This document shows positions 60,438-64,000 of a DNA stretch of 64,000 nucleotides, in pieces. A model generated the notes under the pieces. That model was given only the letters and a program-made list of their open reading frames with translations. It was not told where the DNA came from and did not search any database. Origin of the DNA: Nectonema munidae (taxonomy: Eukaryota; Nematomorpha; Nectonematoida; Nectonematidae). The translations under genes were made by a program, and so were the position numbers. The stretch lies in contig JAUIRK010001007.1 of assembly GCA_030549495.1 (NCBI GenBank), forward strand, positions 372,001 to 436,000, written 5' to 3'. Each line of letters opens with the position of its first letter. The stretch's first letter is position 1.

Positions 60438-61123
60438 GAAAGGTATACTCTTTGTGGTTAACATAGGCTAGGTTATACAAAAAAATATATTTTCATTTTT
60501 CCAAAATCTGCTTTTATGTGAGGTCAGTCAAGTTTTATCTAGTTTCAAAAAATACCAATAATAATTAACGTTCTTAATTTATATAATATTTTTTCAATAT
60601 TTTATATTCACAAAGGTAAAATATGATTTTTTACATTTTAAAATTTCATAGTTGAAGAAAACTGTCGAAAATTAATATATATTTTTTTACTTTTTATGGG
60701 TCAGTAGTATAGGTCAGTATAATGTTTTTCTAATAAATTTTAAATTATTTTTGAAGTGAAAAATGTTGATCGAATGTACAAGATTTAAAGCTATACACTT
60801 TGTGGGTAAAATAGGCTAAGTTTTACAAATAAATATATTTTCATTTTTCCAAAATCCGCTTTTATGTGAGGTCAGTCAACTTTTATCTAGTTTCAAAAAA
60901 TACCAATAATTAACGTGATGAGTTTATATATTATTTCTTCAAAATTTTATATTCACAAAGGTAGAATATGGTTTTTAACATTTTAAAATGTCATAGTTAA
61001 ATAAAACTGTCGAAAATTCATATATATTTTTTACTTTTTAGGGTCAGTAGTATAGGTCAGTATAATATTTTTCTAATAAATTTTAAATTATTTTTCAAGT
61101 GAAAAATGTCGATTAAATGTAAG
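60438..61123 (+). repeat. Tandem repeat, two units of about 340 bp
   Basis: Unit 1 about 60438-60780 and unit 2 about 60783-61123 share TATATTTTCATTTTTCCAAA, TTTTATGTGAGGTCAGTCAA, TATCTAGTTTCAAAAAATAC, AACTGTCGAAAATT and GGTCAGTAGTATAGGTCAGT in order. A partial third copy of the unit end lies at about 61780-61880. Confidence 0.85.
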
Positions 61124-61616
61124 AGTTTTGTTTGATAATCGTAGTCTACTTTTATTTAGTTTAGATACAACCTTTCTAATTTTTAACGAAGGGCATTCGT
61201 TATATTTATACCGACAGTGTGCGAATAATAAATCACATTATTGATTGATTTTAGAGCATAACTATGCGAAGAAAGATGAACACATGTTGCATTACGCGTT
61301 TGTGAGCGCAGTGAATTCTTATCTCGCATACGCTACACCACATTTTTAGCACGCGTGTGTGGTTTATTTTATCGGGCTAGTGTACGCTTAGTTTATTTGT
61401 AGTGTTCCTAGCTTAAATCTTAGTCAAATATTAAAACGCTTATAACTTTCACATTTATCAACAAAATGCATCCTGCGATATACCAAATTAAAGCATTTTT
61501 TATGGGCTTTCAGAATACATTACTTATATCATAAGTCCTTAAGAAATACCATTTTACAGTTTTTATTTTCCATGGGCTTCATACCATTAATTAGCAGATA
61601 AGGGATGCATTTTAAA
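61123..61616 (+). repeat. Long direct repeat D, copy 1
   Basis: About 494 bp almost identical to 62239-62749. The middle (GCATTACGCGTTTGTGAGCG, TAGCACGCGTGTGTGG) is richer in CpG than its surroundings. Confidence 0.92.
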
Positions 61617-62238
61617 CTAAAGCTCCTTTCATTAGGACAAATTTTTACCTATATTATTTGACAATTTCCAGCAAAATTATAAAGCGACTCTACTCTCAGA
61701 ATCTAAATTTATTTGTAGATTTTTATAAAATAGTATTAGTTTTTCCTTTTTTTTTTTATAAATTAACCTTCGTTTTTTTTATTGGTCAGTATACTGTTTA
61801 TCTAATAAATTTAAAATTATTTTTGAAGTGAAAAATGTAGATCGAATGTACAAGTTTTGTTGGATAATCGTAGTCCACTATTTATTTTTAGATTTTTATA
61901 AAATCATTTTAGTTTTCGGTTTTTTATAAATTAACATTAGTTTTTTACTTCTTTTGAATTAATCATCCAAAATTTAAGTGCGAGTTTGATTTACACTTTG
62001 ATTCGAAAAAAATATGTTTTGGATAAATATTATTTTTATTATTGTTTACTTCATATAAATTTCTAAAGAGAAGATAAATAGATCAAAATATGTGTTTTAA
62101 TCAATTTTTCTCAATAAGTAATCTCATGAATTTATTTTTTTTTCACTATAATCCTAAATTTATTTCTATATTTTTATAAAATAATTATAATTTTCGAATC
62201 TAACACGTGTGCGCATGCATCCACATTGAAGAAATTAT

Positions 62239-62749
62239 GAGTTTTGTTGGATAATCATAGTCTACTTTTATTTAGTTTAGATACAACCTTTCTAATTTTT
62301 AACGAAGGGCACTCGTTATTTTTATACCGACAGTGTGCGAAGAATAAATCACATTATTGATTCTAAAACGATTGTTATTGATTTTAGCGGTTAACTATGC
62401 GAAGAAAGATTAACACATGTTGCATTACGCGTTTGTGAGCGCAGTGAATTCTTATCTCGCATACGCTACACCACATTTTTAGCACGCGTGTGTGGTTTAT
62501 TTTATCGGGCTAGTGTACGCTTAGTTTATTTGTAGTGTTCCTAGCTTAAATCTTAGTCAAATATTAAAACGCTTATAACTTTCACATTTCTCAACAAAAT
62601 GCATCCTGCGATATACCAAATTAAAGCATTTTTTATGGGCTTTCAGAATACATTACTTATATCATAAGTCCTTAAGAAATACCATTTTACAGTTTTTATT
62701 TTCCATGGGCTTCATACCATTAATTAGCAGATAAGGGATGCATTTTAAA
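62239..62749 (+). repeat. Long direct repeat D, copy 2
   Basis: About 511 bp, the same as copy 1 except for scattered single differences and an insertion of about 17-20 bases near 62361. Separated from copy 1 by about 620 bases. Confidence 0.92.
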
Positions 62750-62828
62750 TAAAACAGTAATATATTTGAAGAAATATTTTTTCAGTATAAAGAGTTTAGA
62801 AAACTCTTCTCTAATATGTAATGATATA

Positions 62829-63487
62829 TTCTCATAACCTGTACGGTTGAACGCGGGTAGACAACTTGCGTGTTATCTCCAACCCGTATATTACGATGCT
62901 TCTTCTCCAACCTGTATTCTACGATGATTCATCTCCAAACTATATACTACAATGATTCATCTCCAACCTGTATACTACGATGATTCATCTCCAACCTGTT
63001 TACTAGGATGATTCATCTTCAACCTGTATACTACGATGGTTTCTATTCCATGTACAAATAACTAGGGAGACAATGTTCAACTTTCTGTTCACATTCTGCT
63101 AGATGTAAGATTTGATATACCTCATTCGAGGAGACGATGCTACATAAGTTATTACCTATATACATTATACCTGTATACTACGTTGGTTCATCTCCAACCT
63201 GTATACCGCGATAATTCATCTCCAACCTATATAATATATTTTATCAAATAATCAAAATAAAATTCTGTAATCAAAGAATCGAAAAATATTCTTTAAAAAA
63301 TCAATAAATATCAAACTTTCTGTTCATATTTTGCTACCTCATACGATGTTACAAAAGTTATTACCTATACTTTGCAATTTGCACGATTTTAAATATTATA
63401 TTTGTCGAATAATCAAAGAATCGAAAAATGTTCAAATCAAAAAATATTTATTCTTTTTAAATATATAGTTGGCTCCCCTTACTTTTA
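62829..63487 (+). repeat. Repeat R3 copy with minisatellite; left arm of hairpin
   Basis: Starts CTGTACGGTTGAACGCGGG like the copy at 33909. At least six ATTCATCTCCAACCTGTATACTACG-type units (about 26 bp) run from 62885 to 63045. The part 63086-63487 is the left arm of an inverted repeat. Confidence 0.85.
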
Positions 63488-64000
63488 GTTTCGTATGTGC
63501 ATAATTTGATAAAAATTAATTATTAAAGACTAGGTTTATCTTTCAATTTTAAAAGTAAGGGGAGCCAACGATATATTTAAAAAGAATAAATATTTTTTGA
63601 TTTGAACATTTTTCGATTCTTTGATTATTCGATAATAAATATTTTTTGATTTTAACATTTTTCGATTCTTTGATTATTTGACAAATATAATATTTAAAAT
63701 TGTTCAAATTGCAAAGTATAGGTAATAACTTTTGTAACATCGTATGAGGTAGCAAATTATGAACAGAAAGTTTGATATTTTTTGATTTTTTAAAGAATAT
63801 TTTTCGATTCTTTGATTACAGAATTTTATTTTGATTATTTGATAAAATATATTATATAGGTTGGAGATGAATTATCGCGGTATACAGGTTGGAGATGAAC
63901 CAACGTAGTATACAGGTATAATGTATATAGGTAATAACTTATGTAGCATCGTCTCCCCGAATGAGGTATATCAAATCTTACATCTAGCAGAATGTGAACA
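63086..64000. repeat. Large inverted repeat, arms over 400 bp, 62-bp spacer
   Basis: The left arm 63086-63487 is the reverse complement of 63550-64000. Matching landmarks include GTTGGCTCCCCTTACTTTTA, CCTCATACGATGTTACAAAA, TCATCTCCAACCTGTATACC and ACATTCTGCTAGATGTAAGA. The right arm has one extra internal unit of about 45 bases near 63600-63660. The arm is still matching at the window end, so the full palindrome is longer. Confidence 0.95.

Noticed and set aside
61123-62749. Direct repeat D as long terminal repeats of a retroelement
   Set aside because: No TG...CA ends, no primer-binding site or polypurine tract seen, and no coding sequence between the copies.

Overview
The window is a piece of an AT-rich, intron-rich eukaryotic nuclear genome dense in DNA transposons. 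Gene content (arthropod-like GOT1, RBM42 and LPCAT), short GT-AG introns of 55-60 bases beside multi-kilobase ones full of transposon debris, and tRNA-derived SINEs fit an arthropod. A crustacean such as a copepod is my best guess, by inference only. No prokaryotic features are present.

Three host genes can be assembled exon by exon, with splice phases that mostly agree. (1) RBM42, minus strand, 419-6836: four coding exons, 228 residues, one C-terminal RRM. (2) Cytosolic aspartate aminotransferase (GOT1), plus strand, 13796-26376: nine coding exons, 408 residues, all catalytic residues present. (3) A lysophosphatidylcholine acyltransferase (LPCAT family), minus strand, about 30472-52703: eleven exons found over 22 kb, with acyltransferase motifs followed by degenerate EF-hands. 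Its first exon was not found, and a few junctions are unresolved. RBM42 and GOT1 are divergent (heads about 7 kb apart); GOT1 and LPCAT converge. The three have no evident shared pathway.

Most of the rest is mobile DNA. hAT superfamily elements dominate. Several can be delimited by terminal inverted repeats and 8-bp target duplications (29697-30346, 35320-35938, 42752-43338, 47291-47497, 48860-51765, 55199-58031, probably 3374-4814), and others survive only as C-terminal transposase fragments. There is also a Merlin element (10824-11896), non-LTR retrotransposon (LINE) fragments (7356-8227 and 16505-17077), tRNA-derived SINEs, and two kinds of transposon-like coding debris I could not assign to a family.

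The right end (about 60.4-64.0 kb) is a repeat complex: a tandem repeat of about 340 bp, two nearly identical direct repeats of about 500 bp, and a large inverted repeat with arms over 400 bp around a 62-bp spacer, running off the window. The inverted-repeat family has another copy at 33.9-34.5 kb. A poly-C/(TC)n tract of more than 500 bp lies at 8567-9079.

Nothing here can be shown to be a new biochemical system. The most interesting items are the right-end hairpin repeat family, the near-identical direct repeats, paired empty and filled sites for two hAT insertions, and an LPCAT whose first EF-hand has lost calcium-binding positions.
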